64,000 nucleotides of DNA, from NCBI GenBank assembly GCA_014706385.1, contig JACGZH010000007.1, positions 255,501 through 319,500 of the forward strand. The letters are read 5' to 3'. Origin of the DNA: Phaffia rhodozyma. Lineage: Eukaryota; Basidiomycota; Tremellomycetes; Cystofilobasidiales; Mrakiaceae. Positions 43,601 to 54,496 of the stretch are shown here, piece after piece (the stretch's first letter is position 1; every line of letters starts with the position of its first letter). The position numbers and the translations under genes were made by a program. Under the pieces are notes generated by a model. That model saw nothing but the letters and a program-made list of their open reading frames with translations. It did no database searches and had not been told where the DNA came from.

Positions 43601-46600
43601 TGCGCACCGTCCAGTGAGTCATAGCATTGATTGGTCGGGAACTGTCTCCCTCACGTTCAATAACAGAAGTTCCGACATCGTCGATCACGAACAGCCGGAT
43701 CGAAGAGCCAGCAACATCGACGGTTTTTTTCGAAGATTCTCCCAAAAGTTTCGTAGAAATTGCGACGTTGCCAAATGTCAGAACTAGAGCGCCTGGAAGA
43801 GATGGCGCTCGTAGATGAACAGATGTGTCTTCCATCTCGAGTTTTATTCGAATCACGTCAGTCGGTTCTACATCGGTAAAAGCCTATATGATACACAGAT
43901 CGTGAGACAAGGTCAGAAAAGTGTGAGCTGATCAAATATAAAGACAGAAGACTCACCCCTTCCGGTGGTTTGATGAAGAGTGATAGTTCCGTAAGCCATG
44001 AGATATCTGTGCTTTCAAACAATATACAGTTGGAAGAGACGATCTGCAGATCTGTCTCTTTGGAAGATGAGTCCAGGTTTGAAGTGTTGATGGCTCGAAT
44101 AGACAACAATGGCTTTGAAAGCCGATCCTTTGATCAATTAAATTGGAAAAGAAGCCACACACACGCAGAAAATCATGCGAATAAAGTTAATTTGAGATAA
44201 TATCGATGAACAACAGATGTTGAAAACGACATACCAAGCTTCGATTGGTCGTGCGCGCGAACATAGTGACTGGTTTCATCACCTCCGAGATGTCCTCTAG
44301 CAACGCATCCAGGATTTTGATATTGATCAACGTCTTTTTCTGAAAATTTAACCAAGGGGGAATCTTGTCGGTATATGTTTTGGATCCGAAGCAAAACGAA
44401 GACATTACATACTTTGACAACAGAAGAAACTTCGGCTGTGACGCTCAAATCAGCACCCCAGATCCGAAGCTTTCGGTCTGGTTGAAGTTGAGGCAATTGG
44501 GTTGACCGTAAAACACTCAACAGTACATCCACTGTAATTGAGATTCGGACATCATACCGTAGATCTGAAGTAAGTTCATGGGCTCAACTGATGTATTGGA
44601 GGAAGGGAACCACACATGCTCACCATCGAAAACATCCAACTGAACTTTCAACCCCACATCTCCCTCGTTCTCTTCCATGACTCTCGAACCACGAGCCTCC
44701 GAGTCTTCGTCCTCCTCCTCAACAACTTTCATTCCGGAAAACTTACTTCCCATCAATCTGACATCCCCTTCCGACACACCCTCTTCTTTCGCTGCGTCGT
44801 TTGCTGATACGGATGCAAGAGTCTCAGCTGACCACTTGGTCAGGTCATCTGCAAAGTACTGCAGGCCATCCATCGTCGACTTCTTCAAGTCCATCTTGAC
44901 TGAAGGAATCCGAAAACCGATCGATTTTGTTTTCTCCCTTCTTTCAAGTTCGATCGGAGTTGGATTGGATCGTCTTCCTTGATTCGGTCCAGATCGATGG
45001 TTGACCGTAGATCCAGATCGGTTCGATGGTAAGTCATCCAACCGAATTTGGATTCTGGGCAACAAAGCATCTTCGTCCACCGGTGCTGGTGATAGCTCGG
45101 GTTCGTCAAGTCCGTCGTTTCCCGCTCTTAATGGTCCCAGAATCACAAATGCTCTAGCCTTGTCATCCGAAGCACCTGCAAAGAACAAGGTTAGGTTTGT
45201 CCATTCAGCGTTCACCCAAGGTGGAGTTTCAAGTTTAGGTTGCTCATAGCCATGAGCGCGGAATCTGGGAAGATACCCGTTTTGTTTTACGGAGCTTGAT
45301 GAAGGCAAAAGAGAAGGATGGGACGCAAACATGCTCAAGGACGCTTGGTGAAGATCCAAAACCAATGTCCCTGACCGCGCCCTTCGTTTTTCTTGTTTGT
45401 CGAAAGCGTCTGTCGATGGATAATGAGTAGACGCTGTTGGACACTTGGCCTCTACGCGAATAACAGAGATATGAACTAGCAGAGCCGGAGGCCGATCAGT
45501 TTCGACTTCTTCGGATAGATTGAGCTCGGTTGAAGCTTCTAAGTCATCGATCACCCGAAGTGGTTTCTTGTAAGCGGGCATTTGTGTACGGGATGTTCGA
45601 ACAGGCTTGGGTTGATAAGAAGCGCGGGTCGGTTGAGGCGAAGAAGAGGCGGAAATACGGTCAAGCCATGGTATGAGCCGTTCCATTAACGAGAGATCGC
45701 AGAAAAGATGAATTGGAGGAAGATTCAACTCGAAACCTAAAGACGGACAATTCATACCAAAGATTATCAAGACATTGATTGATCAGTGCCTACTAACAGA
45801 TGAAAGCGAGACTGTTATGATCTTAGAAAGGACCACTAACCAGCTCCGTCCTCAATCTTTTGCTGTAAAACAATTGCCTTTCTCCCTCTACCTCCCCTTC
45901 TCCTGCTCCTCCATTCTTCCCAGTTGTAATCGCCTGCTGTCTTTTCGTTTCTAAAAGCAAACTGAGGAAACCCTCCGAGTCCCGTCACATTGTACTCTCT
46001 TTCGAGCTCCGGGTTGACCACTCCAATCGGATAGATCGTGCTATACCTTCCCCCCTGGTATTTATCGCCGATCTCTTCATTTTCTTTCTCCTCCCTATGT
46101 TCCCACATATACACGTCTTGAACAGTGGCTCTAATTTTTGCCCGACTACTAGACCCGGCTACGGGTCGTAGTCCCAAACTTCTTGAATCCCACTCGACGA
46201 CCGTTTCATCCGTTCCAAGCTCCAGCCAATCCACATCTAAACCTGCCTTTCCGTTCGACGCCCAGAATGTGGCTCTCGAACTTTCCGAAGGTGATTTGGC
46301 AGAGTGGACGATTCCTGTAGAGAAACTTTGAAGATGGACGGAGAGATGGATATCAAGGGCTTTGATGGATGAAGACGGTGCTGGTGATGAAGTGGGCGCA
46401 GGTGAGGGAGATATAGAAGACGCGTGGGCTTGGAAGAGAGAGGTGATGGAGAGTATGGATTGTATGGTAAGAGGAAGTAAGAGGATGGAAACTGGAGGGA
46501 TGGTCACCTTGATCGATAGCCCAGTATCGGAAAGCCGTGCGCTCCCTTCTCCCCCTCTCTCTTGAGATCTGATGGAGAACACAATATCTCCTCCATTCTG

Positions 46601-48089
46601 CTCTTCTTCTTTCCTATCTCCTCCAACGTATATCAATCTTTCCCACTTCTCTCCCCACAAAGTTGCATTCTTCTCTCCGACGTTTGAAGAATGTTCTCTT
46701 GTGATCTGTGCGCTCGATTCAAAGAAAGATCCCCCTCGCGCACTAGCAAAGATGGTTTCGCTCAGGTGGCTCTGTCGAAGGTCGATTGTTGCCTTGGACA
46801 TCATCATATGTACCTCTTCGTCATCCTCATCTTCTGATGAATCAGATTCAGTAGAAGACGTAAAGGGTGATGATGCAGAGACGGCTGAATCGGAGTGAGA
46901 ATCCGATGTTCTGAGAGAAGATTCCGAGTGTCTGGTAGATACAGAAACCCCGCTAACTCTCAACTCCTGAGCCGCCGAACCCAAGGGTCCCGAGTTGGAC
47001 TCTCCTTCCTCACCATATCTCACTCCTCCGACCGCAAACTCGAATTCTATCCCCGAGTCGTCCTCTGGCATATCGGCGTATCTGATCCTGACTCTGATAT
47101 CCTTCACATCGACTTTCAGTCGCTTTACTAAGCCGCTGATAACGCCTTTGAGAAAGGTCTTGGTTCCTTCTTCGCTTACGTCTGCTGCAAGTTTAGACTT
47201 TCCTTTGCCACCCCCTCTGGCCTTTGAATTGGAGCCTGGCATAGCGCCAGGGGGCATCCATTCGTCCCCATCCTCTTCTTCCTCCTCTTCCTCGTCCTCC
47301 CGTAATCCTTCGCCTTCTTCCAAGGCAAACGGATCGATGTTCTTGGTTGTGGAGGAAAGATCAATCGATACATCTTGAACCCCTGCGAAACTCCTGGCCA
47401 GATCCCTAGACTCCTGGGGATTCAGCTCAGACTGTAAGAAGTCTTCGGTGACGCTTATGACGCTTTGAGTCAGATCGATCGGTTCGGATTCTATTTTTGA
47501 TTGAGAAGCTGAAGTTTTAGATTTCGATAGAGGTGTGGAAGAAGCAGGGGACGCAACTACAAAGTTGAGATGTAGATGGGAAAGCGATATGGATATCCCG
47601 GATGTTGGAGAGGAAGCTGTTGTTGAAGACGGATCTGCTGTGTTTACTGAAGTGGGTTTGGCGGAGGAAGCGGACCAAGGGATAAGTGCGGCTAATGTGC
47701 CCAGAGAACCTGATTCCAACACCAGTGGCACAGAAAGTGGAATCAATCGATTGATAGCCTACCGAGGTGATAATCAGCACAAAGAATATTTGATACAGTC
47801 CCAAAGTTGGCATATCAGCTATAACGGACTGATCAAGGATATGGTGGACTAGAAACAACGGACGTACTTCTTCGTCAAGTTCCAACCCTTCAATCTCCAC
47901 CTTGCCCTGTCTGACCTGAGCGGTCAACCTTTCTGGGTCAACTTCTCCGCCTTTAACGAGATGACCTATCGATCTATTGAGGAGATATGCAAACAACCGT
48001 TTTTGAATGTTCTGAGGTAGGCTCAGAGTCGGGAAAGAAGGTAGACCAAATGAGGAGAAGTATGACGGGAGGGATGAAAGGTAATTCAT
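40640..48089 (-). CDS. ATG2: Autophagy-related lipid-transfer protein ATG2
   Basis: ATG2 bridges the ER and the growing phagophore and moves bulk lipid, working with Atg18 and Atg9. The start ATG at 48089 gives [14 protein letters not shown], then [29 protein letters not shown] and [12 protein letters not shown], which is the chorein N-terminal domain opening of ATG2. The next exon (from about 47757) begins [20 protein letters not shown] and has acidic low-complexity inserts. Further exons encode the long rod with alternating beta strands. The C-terminal region holds [38 protein letters not shown] and [26 protein letters not shown], the ATG2 C-terminal amphipathic region that binds membrane. 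More than ten introns; about 2,000 aa. Exact internal exon edges were not all checked. A TTG at 48122 is in frame but is not a likely start. Confidence 0.9.
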
Positions 48090-48587
48090 TGCATTTGAAT
48101 GTTGATATGGTTCTGGCAGCAATCGTCTGTGGAAGAATGATTGTCCAGGCTCGATGAACGGGATTAAGGATGATGTAATTGGCTAACGTGGCAGTCAAGG
48201 TGGCGACAGTGATGGTGATGCTGGTGCTGGTACTAATACTGGTACTGCAGAGAATAGTATGGTATGAATGGAAAGGGAAAGGCAGAGGAAACCAAGTAGG
48301 ACAAAGTGGCTGTTGACTGAAACGACGACAGGTATGAACGATTTCGGACGTTGTGCGGCGTGAACTCGCGGTGCTTGACTCATCAGATGTCATTGCTAGC
48401 TTTCCGCAGTAGATATTGTGGCTCCCCAAAGGTGATCGTGTGAGATCAAGAGGAATAACGATAGGGAGAGATCAAATCAAAGGCCAGCATTCATGATACA
48501 CGCATAGGCATCTTAACAGCTACAATGAGACAATAAGAGATTACAATGGATCGATCATTAAAAATCAGAATGAGGGAAGGAAACCGC
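48090..48587. other. ATG2 promoter region
   Basis: This 498-bp gap lies upstream of ATG2 and downstream of the small minus-strand gene. It contains short repeats of ACTG/CTGG type near 48215-48245. No ORF is supported. Confidence 0.45.
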
Positions 48588-49062
48588 CTAGTTGGCAGCT
48601 CCGGTTCCGCTACCCTGCTCTCCAGTCACATCGTGGTCCTGAGCGTGCGCATCCTGACCTTTCATCTCTGAAAGAAATCCGGAAGAATGACCGAATCAGC
48701 TTGAATGTCAGTATGATAACTTGATTCGTAGGTGTATATGTCCGGAGATGGACTCACCACCCTCGCCCTCGGTGGCTCCTCGGTACTGTCTCTCCTTCTC
48801 CAAAGCTCCGGCGACTCCACCGGCAGCCTCGAGTCCTGATTAATGAAGCGTTTGGTTCAATAGAATGAACAACAAATGAGAGAATTAGGAAGGAAATTCA
48901 ATTGATGTATAGACAACCAAAAGATGAAAAGAAAAATGAGAGGCAACCAGTAAGATCAGCACCTGGTCGGACGACCAACGCATGTTCTCTACAGACACAA
49001 GTAAACCACTTACCCTTGGATCCAGCAGCAGAAGAGATATCAGTGGCTTCCTTGTTAGACAT
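48588..49062 (-). CDS. Small hydrophilic protein, 68 aa, three exons
   Basis: Exons 49062-49014, 48835-48758 and 48667-48588 (49+78+80 nt) make 69 codons with perfect GT-AG introns and consistent phase, which argues for a real gene despite its size. The protein starts MSNKEATDISSAAGSKG and continues with a Gly/Ala-rich segment LEAAGGVAGALEKERQYRG. It ends with an acidic, His/Gln/Asp-rich, Gly-rich tail (DAHAQDHDVTGEQGSGTGAAN region). It has no Cys or Trp, only one aromatic residue, and no membrane or signal segment. Such composition resembles LEA-like or conidiation/stress-induced small fungal proteins. The family was not recognised and the role is unknown. It diverges from RNase H2A. Confidence 0.7.
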
Positions 49063-49236
49063 AGTTATGAGATTTGATAGATTGCGAATGAAGTTCTAGG
49101 GTGATGATAGTTGATAGGAGAAGAACGAAAAGAAAGAGATGGGGATACTTTTGTCTGACTGGCTCATCTCTTCTCCCATCGACCGATGACGATAGGGGAG
49201 CCGAGGAAAACGCTGTGACCGTGGGTTACAGACTGA

Positions 49237-49300
49237 TGACGTCAGTCGTTACCATGTTAGACGCGTCTCCCAGACGCGTTCGATTGAAGAGTTGACGCGT
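49237..49300 (+). promoter_or_regulatory. Cluster of three ACGCGT (MCB) boxes and one TGACGTCA site
   Basis: ACGCGT occurs at 49261-49266, 49274-49279 and 49295-49300, all within 40 bp and 75-114 bp upstream of the RNase H2A start at 49375. A TGACGTCA palindrome is at 49237-49244. ACGCGT is the MluI cell-cycle box bound by MBF (Mbp1-Swi6), which drives G1/S transcription of DNA-replication genes in yeasts. The sequence shows the sites; G1/S control is inference from the known role of MCBs and of RNase H2. The other divergent gene starts at 49062, about 200 bp away. Confidence 0.65.
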
Positions 49301-49374
49301 GAGGCGTAGAGCATTAAATGAACTATCCTCTTAATTTCTGTATCTCGTTAGACCTACTATACATCCATTCCAAC

Positions 49375-51167
49375 ATGACTGACCCGATTCAGCCCCAGCC
49401 TGTGCGACCTCTGCATTTCTCTTATACATATCATTCTCCAATTTCGACATGGACTCGTCAGAAATATGACTTGCCGGATCAGAGAGATACCTTATCGGTC
49501 CTCACTTCATCCTCCGAGACAGACACAGAGAAGGACACCGAACTCACCAAAGCCGAGAGCGAGACTCAAACTAAGGGAACTAAACGAGAGAGAGAGCGAT
49601 GGGTGATGGGTATCGATGAAGCAGGTCGAGGTCCTGTTCTAGGTGCGCGCAGAAAATCTAGAGACACCAGACATCAGACATCAGACCCTTTGGCCTTTTG
49701 ATCGCTGACTACTAGATCACTCTTCTCTTGCTCAGGTCCTATGGTATACGCTTGCGCCTATGCGCCGTTGTCCTTTGTCTCTACCCTCGACACGCTTGGG
49801 TTCGATGATTCAAAAGTTCTTTCACATTCCACTCGAGACTATCTCTTTGATCTTTTCCAAAACCCGAACGATCCTCCCTCGGTTGACAAAGGCGGCGAGG
49901 ATAGTGAAGGAGGGTACCACGAATTGCATTACGCTACACGGGTTTTATCACCTGGTGATATCTCCAAAGATATGCTCCGAGGAATAGCTCCTGTGAACCT
50001 GAACAAACAGGCGGAGGAAGCTACTATAGGGCTTATAGGTGATGTCTTGCGAAAAGGAATTGATCTAGCTGAAGTTGGTCATGCTCCTCTTTACGCCTCG
50101 TGTTCTCGTGCTTCTGCTTACTCGTTCCTTTCCCGTTTGTCAGTGTTACGTCGATGCGCTAGGTGCATGTGGACCATACCAGGCGAAACTTTCTGCGCTC
50201 TTCCCGACAATTTCTTTCACAGTTTGTCCAAAGGCAGACTCTCTCTTCAAGATCGTCAGTGCCGCAAGTATAGCAGCCAAGGTCTGTTTATTCATGTCTT
50301 CTTTGTTGTTCTCTCTGCTCTTTGGTTTGCTGAAAGATTTTCTTACATCTTCTTTCAACATCAGATCACAAGAGATCGATGGATAACCCATTGGATTCAT
50401 CCAGAGGAAAATCTTCCATACAGGATCAAATCCAACCCGGCACCTCTGACTGCGACATCTACATCTTCATCTGGACTTGATGGAACTGTAGGTAGAAAAC
50501 GAAAGGCAGCTGTAAGAAAGGGAGGAAAGAAGAAGAAGGGATCCGCTATAGAAGATGATGATGATGAAGAGGAGGAAGAGGATGGTAAGGAAGAGGAGAA
50601 CGTCGTGGTCGAGGTGACGGTTGAGTCGGAGAATGAAGTAGGGAAGGGCGAAGAGATTGCTATGGGTTCCGGGTACCCCTCTGGTTTGTTCCATCCACCT
50701 TTGTTTTCACCTATCATTGCATCTCGTTCTTATTTGAATTTGATTGTTTTATTTTGTGCAATAATGCGGAAAAAAGACCCAACGACCAAATCATTCCTTC
50801 GTCAAACTCTCCACCCGATATTTGGATACCCTTCTCTCGTCAGATTCAGCTGGAGTACCGTCAAAGTTATCCTCGACAAAGAAGCCAAACATGTCCGATG
50901 GTTCGTCCTTCTTCTAATTCGCTGCTTTCTTTATCTTATGCTCTCGTTCTCCTTATATCCCTCATTGCCCTTCATACCATCTAAAATCATGATGCCTAAA
51001 TTGTGGTTTTGGATTTTGAAAAAATCCTTGTAACGAACAGGACTGATGAATCGACGAATGGAAACGAAAGTAAACATTTTTTCAGAGCGAGCGCGCAGGA
51101 CATAGCTGATCGAGAACGGAGCAGAGTCTGGATGGAGACCGGTCTGAAATCTGTTGGCGAGATCTAA
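49375..51167 (+). CDS. RNH201: Ribonuclease H2 catalytic subunit A
   Basis: RNase H2 cleaves RNA in RNA-DNA hybrids and starts removal of single ribonucleotides from DNA. The start ATG gives MTDPIQPQPVRPLHF. The catalytic core begins with VMGIDEAGRGPVLG (Asp81, Glu82), interrupted by an intron, then PMVYACAY and DDSKVLS. After the next intron come YVDALGACGPYQAKL (catalytic Asp), CPKADSLFKIVSAASIAAK, and ITRDRWI. An extra segment of about 80 residues (50431-50680) is rich in Lys/Arg (KRKAAVRKGGKKKKG) then in Asp/Glu, and sits before GSGYPS. The family end follows: DPTTKSFLRQTLHPIFGYPSLVRFSWST, HFFRAS and RSRVWMETGLKSVGEI. Stop 51165-51167. The upstream MCB boxes fit an S-phase role. Confidence 0.93.
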
Positions 51168-51468
51168 TTTTTCGCTCCATCCGTTTTCCTCTCTCTGTAC
51201 CTGCTGTACTGCTGCACTCCTGTTTCTTCTCTTGTTGTTGTCTCATCTGAGATCCCAGATGGTAGTTTTTGGGTTTTTTTAGGGGTCCTTTATTTAATGG
51301 AGCCAAAGAGAAATTTTGTTTCATGCAATAGCAAACCGATTCTCAGCATTATCCAAACCTAGAATACATTGCTCCAAACGTCTTCCAGAACGCTTATATA
51401 TACATTGCGGTGTCAAGACATGAGAAACAGAATTAAATAAAGGAATCAGGTAGGAATAGGAAACCGTC
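51168..51468. other. Convergent 3' intergenic region
   Basis: About 300 bp lie between the 3' ends of RNase H2A (plus) and the UBLCP1-like gene (minus). No feature was recognised beyond probable 3' UTRs. Confidence 0.5.
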
Positions 51469-53983
51469 TCAACGGAAGTTCCCGTCTGGTGGAAGTTGTT
51501 TCTGTTTGTCAAGTCTTCTGTATGCCGGCCAATCCTAAACTCGTGACACAAACACACACACATACACAAAATGAATGGAAGAGGATCAGTAGGTCAACAT
51601 GACCGGTCCATCTCTCCAAAAGAACATAGATAACGAGAAGAAGAAGAAAAAGTAGAAAAGATAGAATACCCTGTTGTGGTCTACATCTCTTCTAAAGTTG
51701 TCTGATCTAGAGAGCGCCATGAGCTATCGGACGTCCAGTACATCCCAATCACGTAATGAAAGAAAAGAGCATCAACCTTCACCGACATCATTTCCCTCTC
51801 GACCTGACTGTCAAGGAAAACGGAACGAAAGAAGGAAGAAGAGAGAAATCAAAATGTGGCAAACGTACATAACCACCCAACCTGTCCAACTCTTTGTCCC
51901 TCTTTCTCCTCGGCTCCCCATGTTCCTCTCCCGTCGATGTATTCGACCCTCCCGCAGCCTCAGCAGCCACAGCTTCTGCTGATTTATAAGCTTTGATCTT
52001 CAATCCTTCCCTGGGATTACAAGCAAAATTTCGACTGAGATCGTCTATATGAATCGTGTTTGCCGGTGAAAACTCTGGAAATTGGAGATAGAGAAGCTCT
52101 AGACTGTTTTGTCGGATTTGTCAAGAGAGCCAGAAAGAATGGAGTACTTAGAGATAAGAGAAACTCTTGTTGCTGTGTATGTGTATAGAACTCACGGTTT
52201 GACCCTGAAGCATGAGTAATGACGAAGCAAAAATAGTTACGAATGTTCAGAACAGATACAACGAAAAGTAAATTAGATCTGTCTCCAGACTTACTCATCT
52301 GTGGGAAACAAACAACAATGAATTTTCAAAGTCAAGACTTAGTCAATGACGGCTTCGGATGATCAAATCTAGAATCCATCTTTCGCTCAGACATACGCTT
52401 GTATTCTTTTCCATCTTTTTCCCCAAAGACGGTAAACATGGAACCTCGGTCTAATGTGCAACAAATTCTGAATCCCATCCGCTCTGCCTCATCTCCCAGC
52501 ATACCTAGCTCTGTCAGCTTGCTTTCTAACCAACGCCAACTCGTTTGGGACCAGATCACAAGATCGTATGCCTGGTAGACTCTTTGAAGGAACGAATGTA
52601 GATTCGGTCGAGCGCATTCTAGCGGAGGGAGCGAGCCTGAAATGAGAGGCTTAGTGTCGACGAGTGTATAGTCTAGGTCCAATACGAGGAGCTTCTTTCC
52701 TGGTCGAGGAGGGTTGATAATCTTGAGAACAAGAAAGGGAAGATGTGCGCACTGGATCAGCTTCAAAAGATACTCTTTCATCATTCTAGAAGTTACAGAA
52801 ATTGAACGGATAGATCGAACATTGATTTGGAGTTTCTCGAATGTTTCCTTGATCTTCCGCTGATTTCTAGGATCCTATGAAATTTATAATACATGCTAAT
52901 TGAGTAAACTCCTCTCAAATAAGTCAAGCAACATCGTCTCCATCCAGGATCGGTGTGACCACGGATTCGAAAGTAAAAGACACAGCACGAACCTCGTGAG
53001 GAGGGATCTGCGCGCTTGAATAATCTATATCAAAATCATCGATGATTTCCTTTTGTTGAAGCCTCGTCGGACTTTTTCCACACGACCAATTCGTCATTAA
53101 TCTCTGAGATTTTATTATTGCATCAGGTTAGACAGGGAAGGAGGCTCACTCTTTAAAACTGTTCTCCACACTCGTCCCTACAGTTCCAGAGCTTCATCAG
53201 TAACGAACCCCGGCAGTTCTTCCTCCAGAGTCCCATAGCAGAAGGATACATGAAGAAGAAAGGAACTAACCGAGCATCATAAATTTCTTCCCACTCTTCA
53301 GCCCTAAACTTTTTATAACGACCGAGTCTTCCAACCCAGTTCCTGCCTTCGTCGTAGTCAGCCCGATGAGCTTGATTCTTTCCAACGGGACTTCCGTCAG
53401 ACTCCAGATCAGGTTCTTGAGGTCCCATATCCTAATTTTCATTTCCCGGATGATTTTTTCAGTATAGATCTTCTCATTTATGTATTACCACTGCATTAAA
53501 CTATATGGAAGATAGAGGAAGAGGAGAAGGAACGGACCTATCTTGCTCCGGTACTTTAAGTTCGAACATCTATTTCCAAATCCCCAAGGATGTATTCAAG
53601 TGAGATACAAAGAAGCTTGATTAGAAACTTCTATGAGTTATCTCTCATTTGGATCCAAATGCTAGATAACTCTCCCTCTCAGACAAGTTCATTGCCCGTC
53701 GAGGACTTTCGCTGACTCTGGAAATCCAGCACAAGTCTCTAATTCTGACGGCTTCATCCAGACTAAAAGTTCTAAAATGAGAACGAACCTTGCCGGACCA
53801 ACTCATACGTAGCTCCAAGACAGCCTCATTCATCAGATCTTTTGCAATATGGATCGATGATATGGTCGGGACTGGTACGGATGCAGGAAGTGATGTTCTG
53901 CTTGGTTCGGCGTCTTCTTCTTTTTTTGCTTCTTTGGTATGATCTCGATCTTGATCTCGGGTTTTTTCTTCCGTCTTTGTCAT
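51469..53983 (-). CDS. UBL-domain FCP/HAD phosphatase (UBLCP1-like, proteasome phosphatase)
   Basis: UBLCP1 binds the 26S proteasome through its ubiquitin-like domain and dephosphorylates it in the nucleus. The start at 53983 gives MTKTEEKTRDQ, a charged leader. The UBL is spread over short exons: ELRMSWSGK (ending 53789 region), FELKVPEQDR (about 53570-53540), IWDLKNLIWSLTEVPLERIKL, SLGLKSGKKFMMLG and TSVENSFK. The HAD catalytic exon carries PRPGKKLLVLDLDYTLVDT (DLDYT is the DxDxT motif) and ECARPNLHSFLQRVYQAYDLVIWSQTS. The C-terminal exons hold NTIHIDDLSRNFACNP and DNFRRDVDH, then a final exon with PAYRRLDKQKQ. Exons match the family order and length. It is on the same strand as the downstream GST gene. 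Confidence 0.88.
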
Positions 53984-54496
53984 TTTGATTCCCGACCTTC
54001 TTGTTGCTTGTTCGGTTGCTTCGATCGGTTTTGCGAGGTTTTCCTTCGATGGAAGGAATATAAACTTGATGCGAAAAGACAATCAGACGTAGACTAGAAC
54101 AGGTGATGTATGCGACAGAAGGTGATGGATGGGAATCGATGACGAAGAGAGTCGCGGTGAAAGGCGATAACCCTAACACAACAAATATACCTGACATAAC
54201 AGACAATCTTTTTGAGTACTAGACTTTGACTATGTTGTTCACTCTTTTCTTAAACCCTTCATCTCTTCTTTTGCACACTTGTTCTCTTTTTCAGAGTAGG
54301 TTTTTACTAGATCATATAGAAGTAATTAAGGGATTCATGTAAGAGCGATTGAGCAGGAGAAGATATGCATAGTTCAGTAGTATTCTATAAAGGAAGACAA
54401 CAGACCCTTTCGGAACAGGTCCAAGTGCATACACAACCCAAAAAAGAAAATAAGAAAGGACGACGTAGAAAACCGCCGAGGCCTCATCGAACCTTA
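53984..54496. other. Intergenic region
   Basis: This 513-bp gap separates two tandem minus-strand genes. It holds the UBLCP1-like promoter and the GST 3' UTR. No other gene is supported. Confidence 0.5.

Noticed and set aside
48087..48122. Upstream in-frame start for ATG2 at 48122 and for the disordered protein at 20159
   Set aside because: Both codons are TTG, not ATG. The next ATGs (48089 and 20126) give normal starts.
51070..51086. Possible 16-nt intron (GTAAAC...TTCAG) near the end of RNase H2A
   Set aside because: It is too short to be spliced, and reading through gives HFFRAS, which matches the family C-terminus.
53645..53790. Read-through frame in the UBLCP1-like gene (FSLDEAVRIRDL) that looks like a ubiquitin-like strand
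   Set aside because: It would require either read-through or a 17-nt intron. Splicing from the donor after WSGK to the exon FELKVPEQDR gives the true family sequence, so this stretch is intron.
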